From: an uncultured Faecalibacterium sp.
GTDB taxonomy: Bacteria; Bacillota; Clostridia; Oscillospirales; Ruminococcaceae
Direction of reading: 5' to 3'
Assembly: GCA_944385995.1 (NCBI GenBank)
Contig: CALWZL010000002.1
Coordinates: 1-64,000 of the forward strand
Length of the DNA stretch: 64,000 nt
Shown: positions 54,009 through 62,003 of the stretch, piece by piece
Layout of the letters: every line of letters begins with the position of its first letter
Position numbering within the stretch: position 1 is the first letter of the stretch
Notes under the pieces: generated by a model
What the model was told of the DNA's origin: nothing
What the model saw: only the letters and a program-made list of their open reading frames with translations
Databases searched by the model: none
Position numbers and translations under genes: made by a program

Positions 54009-55469
54009 ATGAAGATTTATATTACCGGGTTGCCCTCGGGATACGACGTGGAGCATCTGGTCCGGCTGTTTTACCCCATGGCGCCCCTGACCCTGACCCC
54101 GCCCGCCGAGGGCGAGGACTGCGTCTGGGCCAGCCGGGACGAGGAGGGCCTGTCGGTCCTGGTGCGGGAAAAGGGGGCCTGCAAGAGGGTCACCGCGCCC
54201 CTGCCCCGGGAGGACACCCCCGAATTTGCCCTGGCCAGCCTGACCTATGACCTGCTCCGCAGCTGGACCGGCATTCGGCCTCCCTGGGGCAAGATGACCG
54301 GGGTGCGGCCGGTGCGGCTGATCCACGACAAGCGGTCGGCGGGATGGAGCGAGAGCCAGATCGACGACTGGTTCCTCCGGCGGTTTGACTGCTCGGCGGA
54401 AAAATACCGGATGGCCAGGGCCATTGCCGACTTGCAGGAGCCGATTCTCCGCCGGGGGTCCCAGCCCAGGGCCTACAGCCTCTATATCGGGATTCCCTTC
54501 TGTCCTTCCCGGTGCAGCTATTGCAGCTTTGTCAGCTGCAACCTGGACCGGGACCGGAAACTGGTCCAGCCCTATGTGGACTGCCTGTGCCGGGAGCTTT
54601 CTGCCATCCGCCGGGAGGCGGACAAGGCCGGACTGCATTTGCAGAGCATCTACATCGGCGGCGGCACCCCCACCAGTTTGTCGGCGGACCAGCTGCGGCA
54701 GCTGATGGGGACGGTGCGCCGGGAATTCCCCCTGGAGGGCCTGACCGAATACACGGTGGAGGCGGGCCGCCCCGACTGCACCGACGCCGAAAAGCTGGCC
54801 GTCATCAAGGAGTACGGGGCCACCCGGATTTCCATCAATCCCCAGACCTTCTCGGATGAGGTGCTGGCCCGGATCGGCCGCCGCCACTCGGCCCGGGATA
54901 TCCTGGACTGCTACGCGGCAGCCCGGGCCGCCGGCCACACCGACATCAATATGGACCTGATCGCCGGACTGCCCGGCGACACGGTGGAGGGCTTTGAACG
55001 CAGCCTGAAAACCGCCATCTCTCTGGACCCGGAGAATATCACCGTCCACACCCTGACCCTGAAGCGGGCTTCCCGGATTGTGATGGAGGACCAGGAGGAC
55101 AACACCTACGCTGATGTGGCCGCCATGCTGGACAAGTGCAGCCTGCTGCCCGCCGCCGGCTACCGGCCCTACTACCTCTACCGCCAGAAAAACACCCTCC
55201 AGAACCTGGAGAATGTGGGCTGGAGCAAGCCGGGCAAAGAGGGTTGCTACAACATCTACATCATGGAGGAAGTGCAGACCATTCTCTCGGCCGGGGCGGG
55301 GGGCAGCACCAAGCTGGTGGATGCCGCCGGCCATCGGATGCAGCGCATCTTCAACTTCAAGTATCCCAACGAATACATTCAGCGCTTCGACGAGGTTCTG
55401 GAGCGCAAAAAAGGAGTGTCTGCGTTTTATGATTACGATTTGGGTACCGAAACGCCTGGTGGAGATTGA
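54009..55469 (+). CDS. hemZ: Coproporphyrinogen dehydrogenase-like radical SAM protein HemZ
   Basis: 486 residues. An N-terminal domain of about 160 residues without known motif precedes the radical SAM core, with IPFCPSRCSYCSF binding the 4Fe-4S cluster and YIGGGTPTSLSADQL following. The C-terminal HemN-like region contains LKRASRIVMEDQED. The N-terminal extension and FCPSRCSYCSF mark HemZ rather than HemW. Heme synthesis genes are not nearby, so the physiological reaction is uncertain in this organism. Its 3' end overlaps the next gene by 41 nt. Confidence 0.88.
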   Translation: MKIYITGLPSGYDVEHLVRLFYPMAPLTLTPPAEGEDCVWASRDEEGLSVLVREKGACKRVTAPLPREDTPEFALASLTYDLLRSWTGIRPPWGKMTGVRPVRLIHDKRSAGWSESQIDDWFLRRFDCSAEKYRMARAIADLQEPILRRGSQPRAYSLYIGIPFCPSRCSYCSFVSCNLDRDRKLVQPYVDCLCRELSAIRREADKAGLHLQSIYIGGGTPTSLSADQLRQLMGTVRREFPLEGLTEYTVEAGRPDCTDAEKLAVIKEYGATRISINPQTFSDEVLARIGRRHSARDILDCYAAARAAGHTDINMDLIAGLPGDTVEGFERSLKTAISLDPENITVHTLTLKRASRIVMEDQEDNTYADVAAMLDKCSLLPAAGYRPYYLYRQKNTLQNLENVGWSKPGKEGCYNIYIMEEVQTILSAGAGGSTKLVDAAGHRMQRIFNFKYPNEYIQRFDEVLERKKGVSAFYDYDLGTETPGGD

Positions 55470-56364
55470 CCTGTGCAATGTGGCTGCCCGCAGCCCCGCC
55501 CAGCTGGTCCAGATCAGCGAGGCCAGCTACTGCCGCCGGCTGCGCTATGCCGCCCGGAAAATCCGGCAGTCGGGGGCCAAGATCATCATGCTGACGGGGC
55601 CTTCGGCCAGCGGCAAGACCACCACCGCCCACAAGCTGGCCGCCGCCCTCAGCGAGGCAGGCACCCCGGCCCAGGTCATCAGCCTGGACAATTTTTTCCG
55701 CGGGTCGGAGTATTACCCCAAGATGCCGGACGGTTCCCTGGATTATGAGCACCCCGACACCCTGGATATGCCCCTGATCCGCCAGTGCCTGCAGGAGCTG
55801 AGCCAGACCGACAAGACCGTCCTGCCCACCTACGACTTTGTCAAGGAGGAGCGGTCGGACAAGACCGAATCCATCGACCTGCAGGGAGGCGTCTGCATTG
55901 TGGAGGGGATTCACGCCCTCAACCCGGTCCTGACCAGTCTGGTGCCCTCGGGACACATCTACCGGATCTATGCCGGCCTGCGGGAGGAATACTGCCAGGA
56001 GGGCCGGCGGCTCATCAGCACCCAGGATATCCGGCTTTGCCGGCGGGTTTTGCGGGATGCCGCCGTCCGGGGCCGCAGCCCCGAAAAGACCCTGGCCATG
56101 TGGGAACGGGTGCTGGACGGGGAAACCCGGTATATCAAGGGATTCAAGAATACGGCGGATTTCCTGCTGGATACCGCCTTCACCTATGAACTGTCCATCA
56201 TTGCCGGCCTGCTGCCCGAGGTGGGGCGGTGGATGAGCCCCGACAGCCGCTACACCGAGATGTGGGATGAGACGGCCCGCCGCTTTGAACATGTGGACCC
56301 CCTCAGCCGGGAACTGATCCCGGAAGGGGCCATGCTGCGGGAGTTTTACAGCGGCGTCATCTGA
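55429..56364 (+). CDS. Uridine kinase-like nucleoside kinase
   Basis: 311 residues. A short N-terminal extension (VEIDLCNVAARSP) is followed by the P-loop GPSASGKTTTAHKLA (about 58-72), the acidic substrate motif SLDNFF, PDTLDMPLI, and PTYDFVKEER, all as in uridine kinases. IVEGIHALNP is Walker B-like. The ATG at 55429 lies 12 nt after AAGGAG, inside hemZ. Longer than the usual ~210-residue Udk; such two-domain forms occur next to hemZ in Clostridia. Last gene of the run. Confidence 0.88.
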   Translation: MITIWVPKRLVEIDLCNVAARSPAQLVQISEASYCRRLRYAARKIRQSGAKIIMLTGPSASGKTTTAHKLAAALSEAGTPAQVISLDNFFRGSEYYPKMPDGSLDYEHPDTLDMPLIRQCLQELSQTDKTVLPTYDFVKEERSDKTESIDLQGGVCIVEGIHALNPVLTSLVPSGHIYRIYAGLREEYCQEGRRLISTQDIRLCRRVLRDAAVRGRSPEKTLAMWERVLDGETRYIKGFKNTADFLLDTAFTYELSIIAGLLPEVGRWMSPDSRYTEMWDETARRFEHVDPLSRELIPEGAMLREFYSGVI

Positions 56365-56418
56365 ACCGGCCATCTGTGAACGAAGGATTATAAAACTGTA
56401 AAAGGGACGGCGAACCGG

Positions 56419-56447
56419 TTGCATCGTGGTGCAAAGTGCGGTATACT
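56419..56447 (+). promoter_or_regulatory. Promoter of the zinc-ribbon protein gene
   Basis: TTGCAT (56419-56424), a 17-nt spacer and TATACT (56442-56447). No terminator is seen after the preceding gene. Confidence 0.75.
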
Positions 56448-56526
56448 GAATCTATACCGGCCTGATTTCTGTGCATAACGGCACAGCAGCGCCGGGAGAC
56501 TACGGAGAAGCGAGGTGTCTTTGAAA

Positions 56527-57021
56527 ATGGATGCAGAAAAATGGAAGGATACCATTCTGGCCAAGAGCCGTGAATATGTAGAGATCGGCGTCAGCGTCGC
56601 CAACGACCTGACCGAGAAGGGAAAGACCCAGGCCAAGATCCTGTCCAATCAGGCCAAGATCAGCCGGGCGCAGCGTCAGCTGGGCGCCCTGGTCTACAGC
56701 CTGGCCAAGGGCAACGAAGAAAACCAGCCGCTGGTGGACCGCTACATCGATATGATTGACTCCATCGAGCAGGAGAACCGCCAGCTGAAAGCCAAGCTGA
56801 CCCCCGCCGAGGCCACCGAAGTGGAGCACGCGGCCGCCGACGTGGAGGCCGACATGGCCGATGTCATGGCCGACCCTGTCCAGGAGGAGGCTGCACCTGC
56901 CGAGGAACCCGCCCCGGAGGCCGCCCCCGCGGACAGCGCCGCCAAGAAGTATTGCCCCCAGTGCGGCGCAGAAGTGGCGGCAGACGCGCTGTTCTGCACC
57001 AAGTGCGGCGCACAGCTGTAA
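56527..57021 (+). CDS. Coiled-coil protein with C-terminal zinc ribbon
   Basis: 164 residues. The N-terminal two thirds is charged and helical (likely coiled coil, about 5-95), then a Glu/Ala/Pro linker (about 105-140). A zinc ribbon CPQCGAEV...FCTKCGAQL closes the protein. The ATG at 56527 follows a GAGG; an in-frame GTG at 56515 is possible. It has its own promoter and terminator. No enzyme motif is seen; similar zinc-ribbon proteins are uncharacterised. Confidence 0.8.
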   Translation: MDAEKWKDTILAKSREYVEIGVSVANDLTEKGKTQAKILSNQAKISRAQRQLGALVYSLAKGNEENQPLVDRYIDMIDSIEQENRQLKAKLTPAEATEVEHAAADVEADMADVMADPVQEEAAPAEEPAPEAAPADSAAKKYCPQCGAEVAADALFCTKCGAQL

Positions 57022-57040
57022 AAAAGTTACCAGGAACGCC

Positions 57041-57070
57041 AAGCGCTTCCCGCCGGGGGAAGCGCTTTTT
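57041..57070 (+). terminator. Terminator of the zinc-ribbon protein gene
   Basis: AAGCGCTTCCC pairs with GGGAAGCGCTT around a short loop, ending in TTTTT. Confidence 0.92.
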
Positions 57071-57150
57071 GCGTGCCGGAACAGGGATTTGCACCAAATC
57101 AAAGACGGCGGGGCAAATGGATAAAAATTTGGAGAAATGGGCGGAAACGC

Positions 57151-57179
57151 TTGAAAATTGGCGCAGTATAGGGTAGAAT
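57151..57179 (+). promoter_or_regulatory. Promoter of the mazG-yab cluster
   Basis: TTGAAA (57151-57156), a 17-nt spacer and TAGAAT (57174-57179). Confidence 0.7.
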
Positions 57180-57225
57180 AAACTAGGATTGATGCCGGTA
57201 TTCCGGCAGAAAGGGAGAGCGCTGC

Positions 57226-57960
57226 ATGATCGACTGGCCCGAAAAGGAGCACTATACCGCGGAGGATCTGGTCCAGATCATCCGCATCCTGCGGGACCCG
57301 CAGACAGGATGCCCCTGGGACAAAGTACAGACCCATCAGTCGATCCGCAAAAACTTCCTCGAAGAGACCTGCGAGGCCCTGGAGGCCATCGACGCAGACG
57401 ACCCGCAGATGCTGCGGGAAGAGCTGGGCGACGTACTGATGCAGGTGGCCTTTCACGCTGTGCTGGAAGAAGAGCAGGGCCGCAGCACCTTCCCGGAGAT
57501 TTGCCGGGAGGTATGCGAGAAACTGGTCTTTCGCCACCCGCATATTTTCGCGTCGTCGGCGGCGCAGAACGCCGGTATAAACGGCTGGGATGCGCTCAAA
57601 AATAAGGAAAAGGGCCGCCGGACCCTGGCCGATGAACTGGATACGGTTCCTGCCACCCTGCCGGCCCTCATGCGGGCCCAAAAGCTCCAGAAGCGGGCCG
57701 CCGGACATAAGGTCGGACCCGCCGGCGAGACAGAGGCGCTGGCCGCCCTTCGCCGGGCGGAGGAGGACTGGGCGGCGGCCGCACAGGCGGAGGATGTTCC
57801 GTCCGACCAGGCGGCCCGGGCCGCCGGTGCGCTGCTGTTCGCGGCGGTGGATTCCATCCGGCTGGCAGGGCTCGACGCTGAAGAAGCGCTCACATTTGCA
57901 TCCAAGGCATTCTGCCGGACGCTGGAAGGCGGGCAGGATGCTGCTCGACCCGAACATTGA
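57226..57960 (+). CDS. mazG: Nucleoside triphosphate pyrophosphohydrolase MazG (YabN C-terminal part)
   Basis: 244 residues, two MazG-like helical domains. CPWDKVQTHQSIRKNFLEETCEALEAI and EELGDVLMQVAFHA hold the Mg-binding Glu and Asp residues of the first domain; the second is less conserved. It cleaves (aberrant) NTPs to NMP and pyrophosphate. Bacillus YabN has an additional methylase domain in front; it is absent here. It begins the yabN-yabR-like cluster. Confidence 0.94.
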   Translation: MIDWPEKEHYTAEDLVQIIRILRDPQTGCPWDKVQTHQSIRKNFLEETCEALEAIDADDPQMLREELGDVLMQVAFHAVLEEEQGRSTFPEICREVCEKLVFRHPHIFASSAAQNAGINGWDALKNKEKGRRTLADELDTVPATLPALMRAQKLQKRAAGHKVGPAGETEALAALRRAEEDWAAAAQAEDVPSDQAARAAGALLFAAVDSIRLAGLDAEEALTFASKAFCRTLEGGQDAARPEH

Positions 57961-57981
57961 ATCGATTTTGGAGGTACGACT

Positions 57982-58251
57982 ATGACCAAGGCTGATCTGA
58001 CTGCACAGGTTGCTGCAAACACCGATATGACCAAGAAGGACGCCGACAAGGCAGTGAATGCTGTGTTTGAGGCTCTGAGCCGGGCCCTCGCAAGCGGCGA
58101 AAAGGTCACCATTTCGGGCTTCGGCACCTTTGAGGTGCGGGAGCGCGCCGAGCGGCAGGGCATCAATCCCCGCACCCAGGAGCCCATCACCATCGCCGCA
58201 TCCCGCAGCATTGTCTTCAAACAGGGCAAGGCCCTCAAGGATTCCCTGTAA
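57982..58251 (+). CDS. hup: HU-family DNA-binding protein
   Basis: 89 residues. MTKADLTAQVA, then GEKVTISGFGTFEVRERAERQGINPRT, the HU/IHF signature forming the DNA-gripping arm, and the terminal PRTQEPITIAASRSIVFKQGKALKDSL. GGAGG is 7 nt before the ATG. It sits between mazG and rqcP and is followed by a strong terminator. It is not part of the Bacillus yab block, though HU next to mazG occurs in Clostridia. Confidence 0.97.
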   Translation: MTKADLTAQVAANTDMTKKDADKAVNAVFEALSRALASGEKVTISGFGTFEVRERAERQGINPRTQEPITIAASRSIVFKQGKALKDSL

Positions 58252-58293
58252 ACCGAAGACCGGTTTGTAACCCTGCGTTCTTGAGATGATACC

Positions 58294-58340
58294 GCTGCCG
58301 GAAGGGTCCGCCCCGTGCGGATGCAGCCGGCAGCTTTTTT
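58294..58340 (+). terminator. Terminator between hup and rqcP
   Basis: GCTGCCGG pairs with CCGGCAGC, enclosing GTCCGC/GCGGAT pairing, then TTTTTT. Read-through or a local promoter must serve rqcP. Confidence 0.88.
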
Positions 58341-58360
58341 GTACAGAGGAGAAAAATACC

Positions 58361-58606
58361 ATGCGTCTGGATAAATATCTGAAAGTTTCCCGTCTCATCA
58401 AGCGGCGGACGGTGGCCAATGAAGTGGCGGATGCCGGCCGGATTCTCATCAACGGCAAGGTGGCCAAGGCCAGCGCCGCCGTCAACCCGGGGGACGTGAT
58501 TGAAATCACCTTCGGCAACCGCCCGGTCAAGGTGCGGGTCCTGTCGGACGCCGAGCCCCACACCAAGGATGTGGCCCGGGAGATGTACGAGGTCATCGCA
58601 GAATAA
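58361..58606 (+). CDS. rqcP: S4-domain protein RqcP (YabO)
   Basis: 81 residues consisting of an S4 RNA-binding domain: MRLDKYLKVSRLIKRRTVANEVADAGRILINGKVAKAS, then DVIEITFG. The Bacillus homologue RqcP works with RqcH in ribosome-associated quality control, adding alanine tails. The ATG at 58361 has GAGGAG 9 nt upstream, within 21 nt of the terminator T run. Confidence 0.95.
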   Translation: MRLDKYLKVSRLIKRRTVANEVADAGRILINGKVAKASAAVNPGDVIEITFGNRPVKVRVLSDAEPHTKDVAREMYEVIAE

Positions 58607-58664
58607 AGGCCGGACCCTGCCGCATAGATTCTGTAACAGGAAACCAAGGGCAGGGGGCGATACC

Positions 58665-58949
58665 ATGGAGAAACAGACCGGCCGGCCGGCCGAGACAGTG
58701 CCTCACAACCTGATTCTGGAGGCGCGGAGCCGCCTGACCGTCACGGGGGTGCGCCGGGTGATCCGGTGCGACCCGGACAGCGCAGTGATCGAGACGGCGG
58801 ACTGTGTCCTGAACCTCTCGGGGGCACAGCTGAGCGTCACCGCACTGGACCTGGAGCGGGGCGAGGCCAAGCTGTCGGGCCGAGTGGACGCCCTGGAATA
58901 CACCGAGGCCAAGACCCCGGGCGGCCTGCTGCGCCGCCTGATCCGCTGA
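58665..58949 (+). CDS. yabP: Sporulation protein YabP
   Basis: 94 residues. The YabP/YqfC pattern is clear: HNLILEARSRLTVTGV, DSAVIETADCVLNLSGAQLSVTALDLERGEAKLSGRVDALEY. In Bacillus YabP is needed for spore coat/cortex formation under mother-cell sigma. The ATG at 58665 has AGGGGG about 7 nt upstream. Its stop overlaps the start of yabQ (TGATG). Its presence argues for spore-forming ancestry or ability. Confidence 0.9.
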   Translation: MEKQTGRPAETVPHNLILEARSRLTVTGVRRVIRCDPDSAVIETADCVLNLSGAQLSVTALDLERGEAKLSGRVDALEYTEAKTPGGLLRRLIR

Positions 58950-59416
58950 TGGCCCCGGTGCTGGCCCCCTGGCAGGCGGGGCGGGAGATGGCCTGCTGTC
59001 TTTACCTGGGCGCCCTGGTGGGGGCGCTGCGGGCGGTGGGCCCCCGCAAAGGGCGGGGAGCCTTTCTGCCCGACATGGCCCTGGTGGGAATGCTGCTGCT
59101 CTTTCTCCAGAGCTATGCCGCCGGCTACAGCGACGCCGGGAATCTGCGGTGGTACATGGTGGCGGCGGGATTTTTGGGGGCGCTGGTGGCCCATGGCCTT
59201 CTGGCGCCGGTGACGGCCCGGTTCTGGCGGCTGATCTTTTGGCCGGGCTGGGCCATGGCCCGTCTGGTGGGACAGAGAGCCCTGCGGCCCGCCCTGGACC
59301 GGCTGCGGGCCCGGCGGGCCGCCCGCAGAGCCGCCAAAACGGCAAAAACTGCGGCAGAAACGCAAAAAAAGAGCTTGCCAAAAGAGGAGCATCTGTTGTA
59401 TAATTCCAATGTATAA
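58949..59416 (+). CDS. yabQ: Spore cortex protein YabQ-like
   Basis: 155 residues with about four membrane segments (about 12-32, 40-62, 68-85, 92-112) and a very basic C-terminus. The position directly after yabP with a 1-nt overlap and before divIC matches Bacillus yabQ. Sequence conservation in this family is low, so the call rests on both layout and synteny. The 3' end contains the promoter for the next gene. Confidence 0.82.
   Translation: MAPVLAPWQAGREMACCLYLGALVGALRAVGPRKGRGAFLPDMALVGMLLLFLQSYAAGYSDAGNLRWYMVAAGFLGALVAHGLLAPVTARFWRLIFWPGWAMARLVGQRALRPALDRLRARRAARRAAKTAKTAAETQKKSLPKEEHLLYNSNV
59375..59404 (+). promoter_or_regulatory. Promoter of divIC-yabR inside yabQ
   Basis: TTGCCA (59375-59380), an 18-nt spacer and TATAAT (59399-59404). 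It frees division gene divIC from the sporulation genes. Confidence 0.7.
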
Positions 59417-59461
59417 CGATTCGGTTGTGCGCAGTTGATCCATGGGATGGAGGCGGCCAGA

Positions 59462-59758
59462 ATGGCACGGACTCATAAAAAAAACAAAACGATCTGGTGG
59501 GGGATTACCCGCCTGTTTTTTGTACTGCTGCTCATCAGCATGCTGGCGGCCTATGTCTCCAATCAGGTGACCATCAGCTCCAAACAGGCGGAGCTGGACG
59601 CCCTGAACGAGCAGATCGCGCAGCAAAAGTCGGAAAACGAGGAGCTGGAACGGATTCTGGACGGCAACCCCGACGAGATCGTCGAGTGGATTGCCCGGGA
59701 TTCCTACGGCTATGCGGCGCCCAATGAACGGATCATTGTGGATATCTCGGGCAACTGA
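59462..59758 (+). CDS. divIC: Septum formation initiator DivIC/FtsB family
   Basis: 98 residues. A basic N-terminus, one membrane helix (about 15-36) and an extracytoplasmic coiled coil (ISSKQAELDALNEQIAQQKSENEELERIL) ending in DSYGYAAPNERIIVD, the FtsB/DivIC layout. It bridges early and late division proteins at the septum. The ATG at 59462 has GGAGG 8 nt upstream; earlier starts lack an RBS. Same position as Bacillus divIC. Confidence 0.92.
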   Translation: MARTHKKNKTIWWGITRLFFVLLLISMLAAYVSNQVTISSKQAELDALNEQIAQQKSENEELERILDGNPDEIVEWIARDSYGYAAPNERIIVDISGN

Positions 59759-59832
59759 AGTCGATGATTTGCGGCGGGCTGCTTTTGCGGGCGGCCCGGG
59801 AACTCTCTGGGCTGAAGAAAGGGTATAGAGCT

Positions 59833-60342
59833 TTGATAGAGGTAGGTAATGTTTTGGAAGGCCGGATCACCGGCATCAAACCCTTCGGCGCGTTTGTGGC
59901 ACTTTCCGAGGGACGTGTGGGCATGGTCCACATCTCAGAGGTGTCCAACGCCTATGTGCAGGACATTGCGGCTGTGCTCCACGAGGGCGAGACGGTCAAG
60001 GTCAAGGTAATCAATATTTCGCCGGAAGGCAAGATTGCCCTGTCCATCAAGCAGCTGCTGCCTCCGCCGGAGCGTCCGGCACGGGAGGGCGGCCGCGGTG
60101 CGCGTTCCTCCGGCCCGAGGGATGGCCGCGGCGGGACCCGGGGCGGCAAGCGTCCCCCGCGGGACGACGGGCCCCGGGTATGGCAGCCCCGTCCGCCGGC
60201 CAGAAGCGACAATCTGTCCTTTGAGGACATGATGAGCCGTTTCAAGAGCCAGAGCGAAGAAAAAATGGCAGATCTCGACCACGAGTCGGGCGGACGCCGG
60301 GGCGGCTATGCCTCCCGGGGACGCCGGGGCGGCGGCCGCTGA
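59833..60342 (+). CDS. yabR: S1-domain RNA-binding protein YabR-like (TTG start)
   Basis: 169 residues. The S1 domain is at the N-terminus: IEVGNVLEGRITGIKPFGAFVALSEGRVGMVHISEVSNAYV, then VKVKVINISPEGKIALSIK. The TTG at 59833 is 11 nt after GAAAGGG and aligns with the start of Bacillus YabR; an upstream in-frame ATG lacks an RBS and would add 23 unrelated residues. The C-terminal half is Arg/Gly/Pro-rich, with GGRGAR, DGRGGTRGG and a final RGRRGGGR, an RGG-like RNA-binding tail not present in short YabR. Confidence 0.88.
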   Translation: MIEVGNVLEGRITGIKPFGAFVALSEGRVGMVHISEVSNAYVQDIAAVLHEGETVKVKVINISPEGKIALSIKQLLPPPERPAREGGRGARSSGPRDGRGGTRGGKRPPRDDGPRVWQPRPPARSDNLSFEDMMSRFKSQSEEKMADLDHESGGRRGGYASRGRRGGGR

Positions 60343-60460
60343 GCTGTCCCAGAACACCCAAACACACCCGGGCCTGCCCCCAGCGGGAACCGCGCAAGGC
60401 GACTTTGCCGCGCACCGCTGCAGGGGCGGGCCCGTTTTGCTGCAAAGAAAGGAAGTTTCC

Positions 60461-61666
60461 ATGTCTGCAATGTATGATTTGATCGCACCCTGCTTTTTCG
60501 GCTGCGAGTCCACCGCCAGCTTTGAGCTCAAGCGGCTGGGCGCCCAGGATCTGCAGGTCACCGACGGCCGTCTCACCTTCCGGGGCGGGGCCGAAATGAT
60601 CGCCGCCGCCAATCTGAACCTCCGCACCGTCGAGCGGGTGATGCTCCTGCTGGCCAACTACCGGGCCGACACCTTCGACGATCTCTTTGACGGGGTCTAC
60701 GCCATCCCCTGGGAGGAACTGCTCCCGGCGGATGCGGCCTTCCCGGTCAAGGGTTCTTCCCTGAACAGCAAGCTCTCCAGCGTCCCGGCCTGTCAGAGCA
60801 TCATCAAAAAGGCCATCGTCAAGCGGCTGATGAAGGGCCACAAGACCTCGGTGCTGCCTGAGACCGGCAGCGAATACCGGGTGCAGTTCCTGCTGCGGAA
60901 GGATCAGTGCGAAATCATGCTGGACACCAGCGGCGAAGGCCTCCACAAGCGGGGCTACCGCCGGAACGCCATGGAAGCGCCCCTCCGGGAAACCCTGGCC
61001 GCCACCATCGCCGATCTGGGCCGGGTTCGCCGGGACAGCCTGGTGGAGGACCCCTTCTGCGGCAGCGGTACCCTCATCATCGAGGCGGCCCAGAAGGCCA
61101 TGAACATCGCTCCCGGCCTCCAGCGCCGGTTTGCCGCCGAGCGGTACAGCTTTGTGCCCCAGCAGGTGTGGGCCGAACAGCGCCGGAAGGCCCTGGAGGA
61201 GATCAAGCAGGACGCCGCCTTTGAGGGCTTCGGCTACGATGTGGACCCCGCCGCCGTGGAGCTGGCCAAATCCAACGCCCGTCTGGCCGGCGTCGACAAG
61301 CGCTGCCACTTTGAGGTGGCCGACGTGGCAAACTTTGCCCCCCGGTCTGAGGCCATTGTCCTGACCAACCCGCCCTACGGCGAGCGGATGAGCACCATCG
61401 AAGGAGCGGCCCGGCTGGCCCAGACCTTCGGCCGCCAGATGGAGGCCCATCCCTGCGCCGGCGTCTATGTCATCACCGCCGATATGGAGTTTGAGGTCCA
61501 CTACGGCCGCCGCGCCACCAAGCGCCGCAAGATGTACAACGGCATGATTCCCTGCCAGGTCTATATGTATTACCAGGCACCCGGCGCCAAAACCGCCCGC
61601 CCCATGGCTAAAGAAGGCTTTGACGGCCGCCGCGCCCATCCCCACACCCAGAAGGGCGGCCGCTGA
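60461..61666 (+). CDS. THUMP-domain class I RNA methyltransferase (RlmL/YpsC family)
   Basis: 401 residues. A THUMP domain (about 50-160) precedes the methyltransferase domain with DPFCGSGTLIIEAA (SAM binding) and the catalytic NPPYGER. It should place a methyl group on guanine N2 of 23S rRNA. The ATG at 60461 has AAAGGAAG 8 nt upstream. The stretch 60343-60460 after yabR contains GC-rich stems but no clean terminator. Confidence 0.92.
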   Translation: MSAMYDLIAPCFFGCESTASFELKRLGAQDLQVTDGRLTFRGGAEMIAAANLNLRTVERVMLLLANYRADTFDDLFDGVYAIPWEELLPADAAFPVKGSSLNSKLSSVPACQSIIKKAIVKRLMKGHKTSVLPETGSEYRVQFLLRKDQCEIMLDTSGEGLHKRGYRRNAMEAPLRETLAATIADLGRVRRDSLVEDPFCGSGTLIIEAAQKAMNIAPGLQRRFAAERYSFVPQQVWAEQRRKALEEIKQDAAFEGFGYDVDPAAVELAKSNARLAGVDKRCHFEVADVANFAPRSEAIVLTNPPYGERMSTIEGAARLAQTFGRQMEAHPCAGVYVITADMEFEVHYGRRATKRRKMYNGMIPCQVYMYYQAPGAKTARPMAKEGFDGRRAHPHTQKGGR

Positions 61667-61841
61667 GGGGAAAAACCTGTTGATACAAGGCAATGGCCGG
61701 ACAAATGATCTGGAAAAACCGGGAAAAATAAATCAAGAAATTGAACTAGAAAAAAGTACGGATTTTGGTTAAAAACCATCGCATCCGGTGGATGCAAGGG
61801 GATCTTTTCGGGGACAAATGCAAAGAGATTTCAAATAGGAA

Positions 61842-61870
61842 TTGCATCTGGAGACAAAATCGATTATACT
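61842..61870 (+). promoter_or_regulatory. Promoter of the DUF5685-like gene
   Basis: TTGCAT (61842-61847), a 17-nt spacer and TATACT (61865-61870), leaving a leader of about 125 nt. A second candidate, extended -10 TGGTATAAT (61981-61989), lies just before the gene. In 61667-61841, which is AT-rich, I see only a small GCATCC/GGATGC hairpin. Confidence 0.65.
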
Positions 61871-62003
61871 AAGAGCGGTTATGAGGCGGGCCGTCCTGAG
61901 TCCGCGGGCCGTTGGCGGGTTGAAAGCGCCCGGCCAAAAGCGCCGCACAGCCTTTTTGGGGCCGCGCAGCGCGTAAGGTATGGTATAATGGAGGCAGTGC
62001 GCC

